From Desulfobacter sp. (lineage in GTDB: Bacteria > Desulfobacterota > Desulfobacteria > Desulfobacterales > Desulfobacteraceae): a DNA stretch of 64,000 bases. Where the stretch lies: positions 2,225,501 through 2,289,500 of the forward strand of contig CP054838.1 in assembly GCA_028768545.1 (NCBI GenBank). Reading direction: 5' to 3'. The notes below the pieces were generated by a model. The model was not told the DNA's origin and did no database searches. It saw only the letters and a list, made by a program, of their open reading frames with translations. The first letter of the stretch is position 1; each line of letters starts with the position of its first letter. Shown here in pieces: positions 45,198 to 54,690 of this stretch. Both the position numbers and the translations under genes were made by a program.

Positions 45198-46052
45198 ATG
45201 AATTTACAAATCGATAGCCTGCGAACATTTTTTGCATTGGCTGAGGCAAAAAATTTCACAAAGACAGGTAAACTGGTCAACCTGTCCCAGTCTGCGGTCA
45301 GCATGCAGATCAAACGCCTTGAAAATGAGGTCGGTAAAAAATTATTTGACCGGATCGGAAAAACGGTAAAGCTGACAGAAGAGGGCCGCATCCTTATCAA
45401 ATATGCCATGCGGATTATAAAGGAACATGACGAGGCTGTGTCAGCACTGTCCAAACCGAACCTTGAAGGCAATATCCGGTTTGGCTCTCCTGAACATTAT
45501 ACCGCTGGCATGCTGCCCAAACTTTTGGCCAGTTTTTCCAGGTCCTACCCTGATGTGACCGTTGAGATGCGTTGTGAAAACAGTGATGTAGTAAAAGCGG
45601 CTGTAGATGTCGGCGAGCTTGATCTGGGGATCTGTACCCAGATCAGTGAAGGGGGCCAGGTCATTGCCCATGACCCTGTGGTCTGGGCGGCCAATCCCGG
45701 TTTTGTCCTGCTCAAACATAAACCCCTTCCGCTGGCCACCTTTGAGGAGGACTGTATTTTTAGAATCTGGGCACTTGGGGGGCTGGAAAAAGCCGGGATA
45801 GAATACAGAATCGTTTATGTCAGCCGAAGCATATCCGGGTTATTGGATGCGGTGGAAGCAGGGTTTGCCATTGCTCCCATCATCGCTAGCAATGTGCCTG
45901 CTGAATTAAAAATTATGGGAATAGAGGATGGCCTGCCGGTATTACCTGTTTCCAATATTGTATTACATAAATCAAAGAAAAATCCTTCGCAAATCATTGA
46001 CTGCTTTTCAGAACATATCATAAACGCTTTCAGAGAAAAAACCCAATCATAA
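45198..46052 (+). CDS. LysR family transcriptional regulator
   Basis: 284 residues from ATG 45198. The N-terminal helix-turn-helix is typical (LQIDSLRTFFALAEAKNFTK, then LVNLSQSAVSMQIKRLENEV, GKKLFDRIGKTVKLTEEG), followed by a LysR substrate domain (FGSPEHYTAGMLPKLLASF). It is divergent from the SDR gene, and the inverted repeat at 45040-45100 lies between, which suggests it regulates the SDR gene. Confidence 0.92.
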   Translation: MNLQIDSLRTFFALAEAKNFTKTGKLVNLSQSAVSMQIKRLENEVGKKLFDRIGKTVKLTEEGRILIKYAMRIIKEHDEAVSALSKPNLEGNIRFGSPEHYTAGMLPKLLASFSRSYPDVTVEMRCENSDVVKAAVDVGELDLGICTQISEGGQVIAHDPVVWAANPGFVLLKHKPLPLATFEEDCIFRIWALGGLEKAGIEYRIVYVSRSISGLLDAVEAGFAIAPIIASNVPAELKIMGIEDGLPVLPVSNIVLHKSKKNPSQIIDCFSEHIINAFREKTQS

Positions 46053-46215
46053 CTCACCTATGACCTATTCACGATCTTAAAACCAATTCATTTCATTATG
46101 GGCTTGAATGATTTGAAACGGATGGTCTAAGAGCGGGCAAAAAACCGAAAAACCGGAATGGGAGCATTGATGAGCTTTCCGATGTCCAATCCTATCTTGA
46201 CCACAATATCGGGGT

Positions 46216-46620
46216 TTAATCTTTAAGGTATGCCACCCTTGAATAAATGGGCAGTTCCGGATTGATCTGGTTTTTAACGGAACAGGCATTCATGGCCTTG
46301 ATCACCGCCTTGATATATTTTTCAGGAAAGTCCGGGTTAACATGAAGGGTGATCTCTATTTTTTCCATGAGTTTTTGCCCCTCTTTAATTTGGGGGTTCA
46401 GGGTCAGGCCCATGCCCTGGGTGGAAATGTTTCTTGTCTCGCAAAAGGTTTTTGCATACAGCCCGGCACAGGCGCCCAGGCCGGCCAGGAAAAGGGCAAA
46501 GGGTTCAGGTGCGGCCTCTTCACCTCCGTTTTGAGTTTCCTGGTCTGTCTGGATTAAAAAATTTTTGAATTTGACATCCACCCGTTTGTTTCCCGGAAAG
46601 CTTACCTTGAATGAATCCAT
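46216..46620 (-). CDS. OsmC family protein
   Basis: 134 residues from ATG 46620 (AAGGAGAAAAA upstream). FLAGLGACAGLYAKTFCETR holds the two OsmC-type cysteines (GAC and FCE), and the C-terminal CSVKNQINPELP follows. OsmC proteins reduce organic or fatty-acid hydroperoxides through these cysteines. It stands alone between the LysR and Fe-ADH genes. Confidence 0.82.
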   Translation of the reverse strand: MDSFKVSFPGNKRVDVKFKNFLIQTDQETQNGGEEAAPEPFALFLAGLGACAGLYAKTFCETRNISTQGMGLTLNPQIKEGQKLMEKIEITLHVNPDFPEKYIKAVIKAMNACSVKNQINPELPIYSRVAYLKD

Positions 46621-46822
46621 TTTTTCTCCTTGGGCTGATTGATAATGATTGGTGTTTAAATTTTTGTTAAAAATCTCGAAGATGCCGGCAGGGACTTTTT
46701 TCGGCATCCTTGAGATTTCGCTATTTTCTGGGCGTTTAAATAAAAATCAAGCCATGATATTGCAATCATAGGCCTTTTGCTTTTTTGGGTCAGGTGTAAA
46801 CACCCTGTTCGGGCCATGCAGC

Positions 46823-47965
46823 CTATTGAAACGAGGCCTTTAAGATTTCAAGGGCCTGTTCATCGGACAGGGGGACCGGGTCGGCGGCATATAAATGGCC
46901 CATGGTTTTGCGGGCATTTTGGGCCACCGCTTTGAGTTCGTCTCTGGTGATGCCGTAGTCTGACATTTTAAGATCATGGACATGGCATTCTTTTTGGAGG
47001 CCGGTCAGGGCCTGGACAAAATCTGTTGCGCCCATGGCCGCGGCCATGGGTTCAAATCTTTGGGGGACTTGGCCGCAAAAATAGGTGAAATAGGCCTCTG
47101 AGATCATGATGAGTCCTGCCCCATGGGGAAGATCCGGGTGAAAAGCGCTCAAGGCATGCTCAAGGGAGTGTTCGGAAATGCAGCGTGAGGTGGATTCCAC
47201 CATTCCGGACAGGGTGTTGGCCAAAGCCACATATCCCCGGGCCTCGATATCATTTCCGTCTTTGACCGCCTTTGGCAGATACTGGTTCAGCAACCGGATG
47301 CTTTCAAGGGCGTAAAGATCACTCATGGGGTTGGCTGTTTTGGCGATAAACCCTTCAACGGCATGGAACAAGGCATCAAATCCCTGGTAGGCGGTCAGGC
47401 GGGGGGGGACCGACACCATGAGTTCCGGGTCCACCACAGAGAGCTTGGGAAAGGTGCAGGCAGGATCGCCAAACCCGATTTTTTCATCCTTGTTGGTGAT
47501 CACGGTCCAGGGGTCGGCTTCCGTGCCTGTGCCGGCGGTGGTGGTGATGGCCACAATGGGCAATGCCCCGTTTAAAACAGGTTTGCCAAGGCCTGTGCCC
47601 GAATGAATATAGTCCCAGTAATCCCCTGTGTTTTTGGCCATGACTGCGATGGCTTTTGCCGCATCAATGGACGAGCCGCCCCCCAGTCCAATGATAAAGT
47701 CGCAATTGTTTTCTCGGGCCATGATAGCTCCCTGGGTCACATGTTCCTTAACGGGATTGGGCAGGATTTTATCAAAGACCAGGGACTGGATCTTCTGTTG
47801 GGCCAGAAGATCTTGAACCCGTTTCAGATATCCGTATTTATGCATGGAGGTCCCATTGGAAATAACGATCAATGCGTTTTTACCGGGCAGTTTTTCCGTG
47901 GCCAGCTGGTTGAGTTTGCCTTTGCCGAACAATATTTTTGTGGGGATATAATAATCAAAGTCCAT
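46823..47965 (-). CDS. Iron-containing alcohol dehydrogenase
   Basis: 380 residues from ATG 47965. The NAD loop is IGLGGGSSIDAAKAIAV, the motif ITTTAGTGTEADPWTVIT follows, and the metal ligands are in FDALFHAVEGF and EHSLEHALSAFHPDLPHGAG (His residues), as in group III Fe-ADHs. It probably interconverts an alcohol and an aldehyde with NAD(P)H; substrate unknown. An upstream start (48025) has no ribosome binding site. Ends in TAG. Confidence 0.92.
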   Translation of the reverse strand: MDFDYYIPTKILFGKGKLNQLATEKLPGKNALIVISNGTSMHKYGYLKRVQDLLAQQKIQSLVFDKILPNPVKEHVTQGAIMARENNCDFIIGLGGGSSIDAAKAIAVMAKNTGDYWDYIHSGTGLGKPVLNGALPIVAITTTAGTGTEADPWTVITNKDEKIGFGDPACTFPKLSVVDPELMVSVPPRLTAYQGFDALFHAVEGFIAKTANPMSDLYALESIRLLNQYLPKAVKDGNDIEARGYVALANTLSGMVESTSRCISEHSLEHALSAFHPDLPHGAGLIMISEAYFTYFCGQVPQRFEPMAAAMGATDFVQALTGLQKECHVHDLKMSDYGITRDELKAVAQNARKTMGHLYAADPVPLSDEQALEILKASFQ

Positions 47966-48054
47966 GATGGCGTCCTTTGCTGAATAGGTTGGGTGTGTAT
48001 ACATTTTTGTAAAAATAAGTCTCAATTGGGGTTTGTCATCAACATTTTTATCAA

Positions 48055-48103
48055 AAAGATATCCCGGGGCGCCTTTTTTTAAAGAGGCACCTGGGGTATC
48101 TTT
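48055..48103. other. Long imperfect hairpin upstream of the recD2-like gene
   Basis: AAAGATATCCCGGGGCGCCT (48055-48074) pairs with AGGCACCTGGGGTATCTTT (48085-48103) with few mismatches and G-U pairs. It could be a leader structure of the helicase mRNA or an old terminator; no T tract follows. Confidence 0.45.
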
Positions 48104-48156
48104 GCCTTTGGAAAAAAAGTTGTCTAAACTTCAGGGGTCCGGTATGTTAAATCCTT

Positions 48157-50700
48157 ATGATCAGACAAGACAAAAACAACCCGTATATTCCCGAGACCCT
48201 CAAAGGGGTGGTGGACCGGGTGACCTTTCACAACCCGGACAACGGGTGGGCCATTTTAAAGGTGCTGCCCTTTGGCTCTCCCAATGTCCGGGAGACGGTG
48301 GTGGTCCATCAGACAAAGGTCTTTGCCGGGGCCACCATGGAATTTACAGGGGCCTGGACCGTGCATCCCAAATTCGGCAGGCAGTTCAAGGCGGTCACGG
48401 CCAAGGAGAACAAGCCGGCCACGGCCTCTGCCCTTGAAAAGTATTTAGGCTCCGGTTTGATCAAGGGGGTAGGGCCTAAAACCGCCAAAAAGATTGTCTC
48501 CCATTTTAAAGATCTGACCCTGGATATATTTGAATCCGACATGGAACGTCTGGTGGAAGTGCCCGGCATTGCCAAAAAAAAATTGGATATGATATCCCTT
48601 GCCTGGCAGGAGCACAGGGCCATCCGGGATGTGATGATGTTTCTTCAGTCCCACGGGATTTCCACCCTTTTTGCCGTGCGTATCTACAAGGAATACAAGG
48701 AAAATGCCATTGCCTGGACCACCCAGGACCCCTACCGCCTGGCCAATGATTTTTACGGGATCGGTTTTTTTTCCGCAGACAAGGTGGCCTTGAGCATCGG
48801 CCTTGAACCCGACAGCCCCCAAAGGATTTCTGCCGGCATCCGCCATGTATTGTCAGCGGCCCGGGATTTCGGGCATTGTTATCTTACCGTTGTCCAGATC
48901 CGGGACCAGGTCAAAGCCCTTTTGTCCCTGGACCTGTCTGAAAGGCTGGACGCCCTGCTGGCAGGCATGGAAAAAGAGCGCCTTGTCATGAAGCGCCGCC
49001 TTCCTGATGATCAGGGTCAGGTCCAGGACTGCTACTATTCAAGATCCCTTTACTATGACGAGGCCTATGTGGCCAAACGGGTGGGCGAAGGAGCTGCGGA
49101 CCTGGACATAGACATGGCCCGGGTCAAAAAATGGATGGCCCTTTTTTGCCAAAAAAGCCGGATGGATCTGAGCCGGGAGCAGGCCAGGTCCATTGAACAG
49201 ATTGCCAAATCCAAGTTTTCCGTTCTCACGGGGGGGCCCGGATGCGGAAAAACCACGGCCACACGGGTGATGGTCAAGCTTTTAGAGGCCATGGGACGAA
49301 AGGTGGTATTGGCCGCTCCCACGGGCCGGGCCGCCCAGCGCATGACAGAGGTCATCGGCAGGGAAGCCAAAACCATCCACCGTCTTCTCGGGTGGAAAGG
49401 GGGGCAATTTAAGAAAAATGAAACCAGCCCTTTAAAAGCCGATTTTCTGGTGGTGGACGAGTCTTCCATGCTCGACATCAGTCTTACGGCCTCGCTGCTC
49501 AAGGCGGTTCCTGAGACGAGCCAAATCGTTTTTATCGGGGATTATGACCAGCTGCCCTCCGTGGGGGCGGGCAATGTGCTCAAGGATATCATCGGATCGG
49601 GCAGGGTGCCCTGTTTGAGACTGACCCAGGTCTTTCGCCAGGCAAAGCAATCTTTGATCATCAAGTATGCCCATGAGATCAATCAGGGAAAAATGCCCTG
49701 GATCCGTTCCCCGTTCAAGCATCCTGAGATCTGGGAGGAGAATGCCGACTGTTTGTTCATTGATTCTGACGAGGTTACAAAAGAGCAGATGGCCTTTATT
49801 TCAAGGGTCAAACGGATATACAATGACAAAACGGCCAAAGCATTGCCCGAACAGGAGGATAAAAAACCGTCTGACATCTGCGAGCCTGATTATTTTTACG
49901 AATTCCGGGTGAATGAATCCTGTTCCCCCTATGAGACTGAAATCCAGGTGCCCAAAAAATTTGCCCATGTTGATCTGGATCGCCTGGCCAAGGCTGGCGG
50001 TAAAATTGATGAACTCATGGCCGTGGTCAAGAAAGTCCATCCCTGGTCTTCCCTCCACTACGGTCTTTCCGCCCTGGATGTGGTGAAAAAACTTTACTTG
50101 GACTGGATCCCCAAATACCTGGGAAAAAATACCGAGATTCAGATTCTCTCCCCCATGACCCGGGGAAGCCTTGGCACCCTTTCTTTGAATCAAAAGATTC
50201 AGGAGACAGCCAATCCCTTTGCCAAAGGCAAGCAGCAGCTCACCGTGGGCCAGCGGGTGTTCAGGACCGGGGACCGGGTCATTCACCGGAAAAACAACTA
50301 TGATCTGGGGGTGTTTAACGGAGATATCGGCACCATTGTCGAGATCAATACCATGGATGTCACCCTTCGGGTCCGGTTTTTTCCGGACAATAGGATAGTG
50401 ACATACAAACAAACCGATATTATGGAACTGGATCTGGCCTATGCCATTACCATCCATAAATCCCAGGGCAGTGAATTTGAAGTGGTGATCATCCCGGTGC
50501 TGACCCAGCATTTTAAAATGCTCTTCCGCAACCTGATCTATACCGGGATCACCCGGGCCAGGCGTCTGGCCGTATTTGTGGGAACCCGTAGGGCCCTTGC
50601 CATGGCGGTTCAGAACCAGGATATTAGTCAGCGGCAGACCGCTTTGAGGACCTTGTTGATCCAGGGCAAAAATTTAGGTATAACCGGAGACAGGAAATAA
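48157..50700 (+). CDS. RecD2-like SF1B DNA helicase (RecD/TraA family)
   Basis: 847 residues. The N-terminal OB-like and helix-hairpin-helix region (GSGLIKGVGPKTAKKIVSHF, VPGIAKKKL) precedes helicase motifs: Walker A LTGGPGCGKTTATRV (~365), LAAPTGRAAQRM (Ia), FLVVDESSMLD (II), GDYDQLPSVGAGNVL (III), TQVFRQA (IV) and, near the end, AITIHKSQGSEFEVVIIP (V) and YTGITRARRLAVFVG (VI). It translocates 5' to 3' on DNA in the absence of RecBC. It is longer than typical RecD2 (~740) because of an insert of roughly 110 residues around 530-640. Single gene, no partner. Confidence 0.9.
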   Translation: MIRQDKNNPYIPETLKGVVDRVTFHNPDNGWAILKVLPFGSPNVRETVVVHQTKVFAGATMEFTGAWTVHPKFGRQFKAVTAKENKPATASALEKYLGSGLIKGVGPKTAKKIVSHFKDLTLDIFESDMERLVEVPGIAKKKLDMISLAWQEHRAIRDVMMFLQSHGISTLFAVRIYKEYKENAIAWTTQDPYRLANDFYGIGFFSADKVALSIGLEPDSPQRISAGIRHVLSAARDFGHCYLTVVQIRDQVKALLSLDLSERLDALLAGMEKERLVMKRRLPDDQGQVQDCYYSRSLYYDEAYVAKRVGEGAADLDIDMARVKKWMALFCQKSRMDLSREQARSIEQIAKSKFSVLTGGPGCGKTTATRVMVKLLEAMGRKVVLAAPTGRAAQRMTEVIGREAKTIHRLLGWKGGQFKKNETSPLKADFLVVDESSMLDISLTASLLKAVPETSQIVFIGDYDQLPSVGAGNVLKDIIGSGRVPCLRLTQVFRQAKQSLIIKYAHEINQGKMPWIRSPFKHPEIWEENADCLFIDSDEVTKEQMAFISRVKRIYNDKTAKALPEQEDKKPSDICEPDYFYEFRVNESCSPYETEIQVPKKFAHVDLDRLAKAGGKIDELMAVVKKVHPWSSLHYGLSALDVVKKLYLDWIPKYLGKNTEIQILSPMTRGSLGTLSLNQKIQETANPFAKGKQQLTVGQRVFRTGDRVIHRKNNYDLGVFNGDIGTIVEINTMDVTLRVRFFPDNRIVTYKQTDIMELDLAYAITIHKSQGSEFEVVIIPVLTQHFKMLFRNLIYTGITRARRLAVFVGTRRALAMAVQNQDISQRQTALRTLLIQGKNLGITGDRK

Positions 50701-50760
50701 GACAGAGCCCAGGGTTTGATTTTAATATTTGTGGAACCTGCGAATCAAAGGAAATTTAAG

Positions 50761-51018
50761 ATGAGATTTATTCAATGGCTGGCTGTGGTGATTGTCTGTG
50801 CTGCTCTAATCTGCGGATGCAGTAAACTCACCCGGGAAAATTACGAGAAAATTGAAATGGGAATGACCTATGACCAGGTCGTTGAAATCATTGGCCAGCC
50901 TGATACCTGCGATGCTGCCATGGGGGCAAAACAATGCATCTGGGGAGACAAGGACAAAAATATCACCATCGGTTTTATGGGTGATAATGTGATCCTTCCT
51001 TCCATGACAGGACTTTAA
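50761..51018 (+). CDS. Small lipoprotein (SmpA/OmlA-like, DUF3862-like)
   Basis: 85 residues from ATG 50761. An export signal with lipobox LICGCS (Cys ~20) marks an outer or inner membrane lipoprotein. The mature part, YEKIEMGMTYDQVVEIIGQP, is the classic BamE-like/DUF3862 start. TTG 50716 is an alternative start lacking a good ribosome binding site. Role in envelope assembly is possible but unproven. Confidence 0.78.
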   Translation: MRFIQWLAVVIVCAALICGCSKLTRENYEKIEMGMTYDQVVEIIGQPDTCDAAMGAKQCIWGDKDKNITIGFMGDNVILPSMTGL

Positions 51019-51044
51019 TCTGACAATCGTATTTGGAGACAGGT

Positions 51045-51347
51045 ATGCAGTTTATCGTGATCGGGCGTGACGGAAAAGATGAAAAAGCCCTGGACCGGCG
51101 GATGGCGGCCCGGCAGGCCCATCTGGACACCGTAAAGAAAATGTATGAATCAGGCCGCTGGCTCTATGCCGCAGCCATTCTGGATGATGAGGGGAAAATG
51201 GCAGGCTCAGTCATTGTCTGCGAGTTTGAATCCAGGCAGGCCCTTGAAAAGGAATGGCTGGACCATGAGGCCTATGTCAAAGCAAATGTCTGGGAAACCG
51301 TTGAGATTACCCGGGCTGCCGTAGCGCCTTTCTGGGCACCTGAATAG
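51045..51347 (+). CDS. YciI-family protein
   Basis: 100 residues from ATG 51045 (GGAGACAGGT upstream). It contains the YCII-like pattern: MQFIVIGRDGKD, then RQAHLDTVKKMYESGRWLYA, and the C-terminal LDHEAYVKANVWETVEITRA with the conserved DPF-like site changed to DHEAY. It is a small ferredoxin-like fold of unclear function, sometimes involved in dehydration or lactonisation. Co-directional with the lipoprotein gene; it ends in TAG just before the convergent helicase gene. Confidence 0.78.
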   Translation: MQFIVIGRDGKDEKALDRRMAARQAHLDTVKKMYESGRWLYAAAILDDEGKMAGSVIVCEFESRQALEKEWLDHEAYVKANVWETVEITRAAVAPFWAPE

Positions 51348-51354
51348 TCAGTTT

Positions 51355-52854
51355 TCAGCAAGCCCCATACCTTTGCTGGGGCCCTGAATCAGGGGCTTGG
51401 CTTTTTTTCTGGCAGAGTTTGATAAAGGCCGGGATATCGCTTTTTTTATCAAAGCGCAAATGGGTCATGGCAACATAGATGAGGTTGAACTCATCTGAAG
51501 GGGTGCCATGGGAGGGTATTGGCATTCCCTCTTTGACCAGGGGAATAAAATCATCCATGAGCAGAACCTGGGCCCATTTAAGACCCTTGGCCTTGTGGGC
51601 CGTTGTCAGCAGGATACCTGGCTGTTTTCCATCCGTCTCAAGCCCTTTGGCTTTTTTCACCACCTGGTCCACGAGAAAGGGAAGTTTTGACCGGTATTTT
51701 TCAACCAGCCGGCACTGGGTTAAAATTTCAAATTCCTCCATAGTCCGGGCATAGGACTTTAAGGCCTCAAAGCTTTTAAACCCCCGGATATAGGGATCCA
51801 GTATCTTTGATCTTTCCCTGTCATAGAGATAAAACACATCCTTTAGCCGGCCAAGATTATAGGCCTTAACCCCGCCTGCAAATCCGATGTCATGGCGGTT
51901 CATCAGGACCACGGCCCTGTCAAAGAGGGTGGCGTTGGTCCGGGCGATAATGGTGAATTCCTTTTTATCCCAGGCGGCTTTTTCAGGCACCTTTGTGCCC
52001 AAAAGGCTGCGGGTTTCTTTTTTAAAGGTATGAAGCACCATATTGGCGGCCCTTGCCACATTATTGTCAAACCTGAAACTCTGGGTCAGATACAGGGTCT
52101 TCTGGGCCTTAAAGGATGTGAGACTGTCTTTCGCCCCTCTGAAGCTGTAAATCTGCTGGTGGATGTCTCCCACCAGGATCAACGAAGGACCTGGCCTGTT
52201 TAGTTTTCTGTGATCTGTCTGGGAAAAGACAATGGCCTCGGTCACCGGATTGATATCCTGGGCCTCGTCCAAAAGAATGCAGTCATAGTCAAGAATTGGG
52301 GCGGACAATTGGTATAGTTTGAGGTATCCGTCGTGGAGCATGCCGATGTCAGGATGGGTTCCCTGGCACATGATCCGGCCAAGCTGGTTGGCAAGACCCA
52401 CCAGGTCCGGTATGGGGGCCTTGTTTTTTTTGTAAAATATTCTGGCCGGAACAGGGATGTGGATATGGTTCACCCGGGGTTCTTTGGATACCAGGTATGC
52501 ATTGAGGGTATCCATGGCAAACCGCGCATCTTCGTACCGGTCCAAATCCAGGGCTGCCATGACCTGGTTTGCCCTGAACCCCGGGGTCAGCCTGTCCTTA
52601 TATTTAAACCCCTTTGTTCTGAATGCCAGGCCATGGGTGGTCATGGCCCTGACATTGGCAGGAAAACGTTTGGCTGCCTCCACCTGGACGCTCTTGTTAA
52701 AGGCAATGTATAAAAAATTTAAATGGGGCCGCTGCCGGGTATAGGCCTACAGGGTGGTGGTCTTTCCCGTGCCGGCAAAGGCCATGATTTTAAGGCTGCC
52801 TCCGGGGGGAAGATCCAGGTCTATGATCCTTTGTTGTTCCGGGGTCATTTGCAT
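51355..52854 (-). CDS. UvrD/RecB-like superfamily I helicase, in-frame TAG at codon 36
   Basis: ATG 52854 opens MQMTPEQQRIIDLDLPPG. Motif I MAFAGTGKTTTL (residues 24-35) is followed by TAG at codon 36 (52749-52747), then AYTRQRPHLNFLYIAFNKSV continues in frame. Motif II CILLDEAQDINPVTEAIV, III LILVGDIHQQIYSFRGA, IV/V TAHKAKGLKWAQVLLMDDF and VI LIYVAMTH are all intact; 499 residues in all. Relatives have Lys/Arg/Gln between TTTL and AY. Translation under the standard code would start at an internal GTG (52683), losing the ATP-binding P-loop. It is probably a DNA repair helicase. Confidence 0.83.
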
Positions 52855-53012
52855 GGGCGTATCAAGTCGCGGAATCCTGAAGATGAATTGATCTTGTTCA
52901 AGCTAGGGCAGGGTCCGGCTAAATGAGTTTCTCCTTGGGCAGCAGGTCAACGATGGCGGCAAAATACCATGATACGTCCAAATTCTCAAGGTTTTGACCT
53001 GGTCATACCCGG

Positions 53013-53512
53013 TCAGAACCCTGCCGGAATCAATAAAGAGATGTGAGAGCCTTTACCGGGGTTCGATTTGATCCTCACCTCTCCGCCGATGGCGTCAAAT
53101 CGTTTTTTTATGCTGAATAACCCGAAACTCAAAGATTCGGTTCTTGTGTAAGGATCCATTTTAAATCCAACCCCATTGTCTCTGACCTTTATTATGATAT
53201 CTTTTTTATTTGCGCTTAACACCACCCCAGCCTCTTTGGTTTCGGCGTGTTTAATGATATTAACGACCAGTTCCCTGACAGACCGGTATATGAAAATTTT
53301 CTTATTGTCGGACAGATTTACGGCGCCTTCAATCTGGTTCTCATATGTGATGTTCATATTGTTTTTTGTATTAATATCATCCACAAGCCATTGGATGGCC
53401 GCGCCAAGACCTAAGCTGTACAATATTGGCGGGCTGACCTGAAAGGTTACCGTTCTCATGTCGCTGACGTCCTGCTCAACATGATCTTTGATATCAATCA
53501 AATCCTCAAAAT
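53013..53512 (-). pseudogene. Sensor histidine kinase, C-terminal catalytic fragment
   Basis: The frame, open from the IS boundary at 53512, encodes EDLIDIKDHVEQD and then VTFQVSPPILYSLGLGAAIQ, typical of NarX/HisKA_3-type kinases. The HATPase domain follows with N box VRELVVNIIKHAETKEAGVV, G1 VRDNGVGFK and the G2-like NPGKGSHISLLIP. The sensor and His-phosphorylation parts are missing; IS4 copy 4 has replaced them, with no target duplication. Confidence 0.82.
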
Positions 53513-53857
53513 CAGTGATGTCCGGTTAGGTTTTTGCTTGCTCAATAATTTTTTGATCTTTGACAATATTGTCCCTGTTTGAACTATGAGAGCCCTGCTC
53601 CTCGCAGCCAAACAGGTCATTTAGAATGGCGGTTCGCAGCTGCCGAACTCTTTTGATCGTGACCTTTTCATTAAACTGTTTTTGGCAATGGATTGCCAGT
53701 AACAGGTAAGTGATAAGGCCGCCAAGAATCTGAACCATAAGGCCGTATTCACTGCGGGCAATGAGATGATATACCTTCAGATGTTCTTTCCACCATTTGA
53801 AAAAATCCTCAATGGTCCACCGGAGTTTATAAATTGTTGCTATAGCAATGCCGATAA

Positions 53858-54382
53858 TTATTTATACATCCTGATAATTTCATCAATCGTTTCGTTTTCA
53901 TTGTATTCACGGATGGTTTTTAGGGCCGCAAAATCGTGTTCAATCGGATTGAGATCCGGTGAATACGGGGGCAAAAACAAAAGAGCTGCACCAGTTCTTT
54001 CTATCAAATATTTGGTTTCTTCGCCCTTGTGGAAGGATGCGTTATCCATCACAACGACATGATTATCGTTCAGATGTGGACTCAACTGGTGTTCGATCCA
54101 AGCATTAAAGATATCCGCATTGCATGTTCCCTGAAACAAAAATGGTTCTTCAAAACTATATTCGATGCGGGCAGCAATCAAAGACGTTCGAGGGTGCTTT
54201 GTTCCTGCAATCAAACCATGAACACGCTGCCCTTTGAGAGCATATCCATAGCGACGGGTTGTATAAGGCGAAAAGCCGCTTTCATCAACATAAACAAACG
54301 TTTTGCAACGACGTACATAACGTTCACGAAGACGAAGATATGCCTTTCTTTTGCTGTCGCTTCGCTCCCTGTATCCCGTCAT
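53858..54382 (-). CDS. IS630 transposase, DDE part (ORF B)
   Basis: 174 residues with YVDESGFS, VVVMDNASFHKG and PPYSPDLNPIEHDFA, the DDE triad of IS630 transposases. The start ATG 54382 overlaps the ORF A stop (ATGA). A run of eight A just before allows a -1 shift from ORF A (A AAA AAA G slippery pattern), so a fused protein is the likely active form. Confidence 0.9.
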   Translation of the reverse strand: MTGYRERSDSKRKAYLRLRERYVRRCKTFVYVDESGFSPYTTRRYGYALKGQRVHGLIAGTKHPRTSLIAARIEYSFEEPFLFQGTCNADIFNAWIEHQLSPHLNDNHVVVMDNASFHKGEETKYLIERTGAALLFLPPYSPDLNPIEHDFAALKTIREYNENETIDEIIRMYK

Positions 54383-54690
54383 CTTTTTTTTCGAGTGATT
54401 CCGAGTTGTTTCATATTATACCAGATACAGGCACGGGATACTCCGAAATGCTGCGCCCTTTCCGATTGTGTCATGTCATCATTTGTCTCCACATGGAGGC
54501 GCAAAGCTTCCAGATCCAAACTTCGTGGTCCTTTTGGACCGGGTTTCTTGTATGACAAACCATCTTCGGCAGACGTCCAGTTGTGAACACTTCCACGGGA
54601 TACATTAAACTGACTGGCAGCTTCCGTCTTGCTTCCTCCATTTTCTACAAAATCTATAACGCGTTTGCGTAAATCTGATGAATATCTCAT
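54379..54690 (-). CDS. IS630 transposase, DNA-binding part (ORF A)
   Basis: 103 residues starting MRYSSDLRKRVIDFVENGGS, a helix-turn-helix (KTEAASQFNVSRGSVHNWTS), then a second helix-turn-helix with AQHFGVSRACIWYNMKQLG. It ends at TGA 54379-54381 inside the slippery A run. Confidence 0.9.
   Translation of the reverse strand: MRYSSDLRKRVIDFVENGGSKTEAASQFNVSRGSVHNWTSAEDGLSYKKPGPKGPRSLDLEALRLHVETNDDMTQSERAQHFGVSRACIWYNMKQLGITRKKR

Noticed and set aside
49801..50511. 236-residue minus-strand ORF
   Set aside because: Antisense shadow of the RecD2-like helicase.
52855..53012. Possible extra gene between the kinase fragment and the helicase
   Set aside because: Short frames such as DVSWYFAAIVDLLPKEKLI exist, but no start, ribosome binding site or family; treated as residue of the rearranged region.
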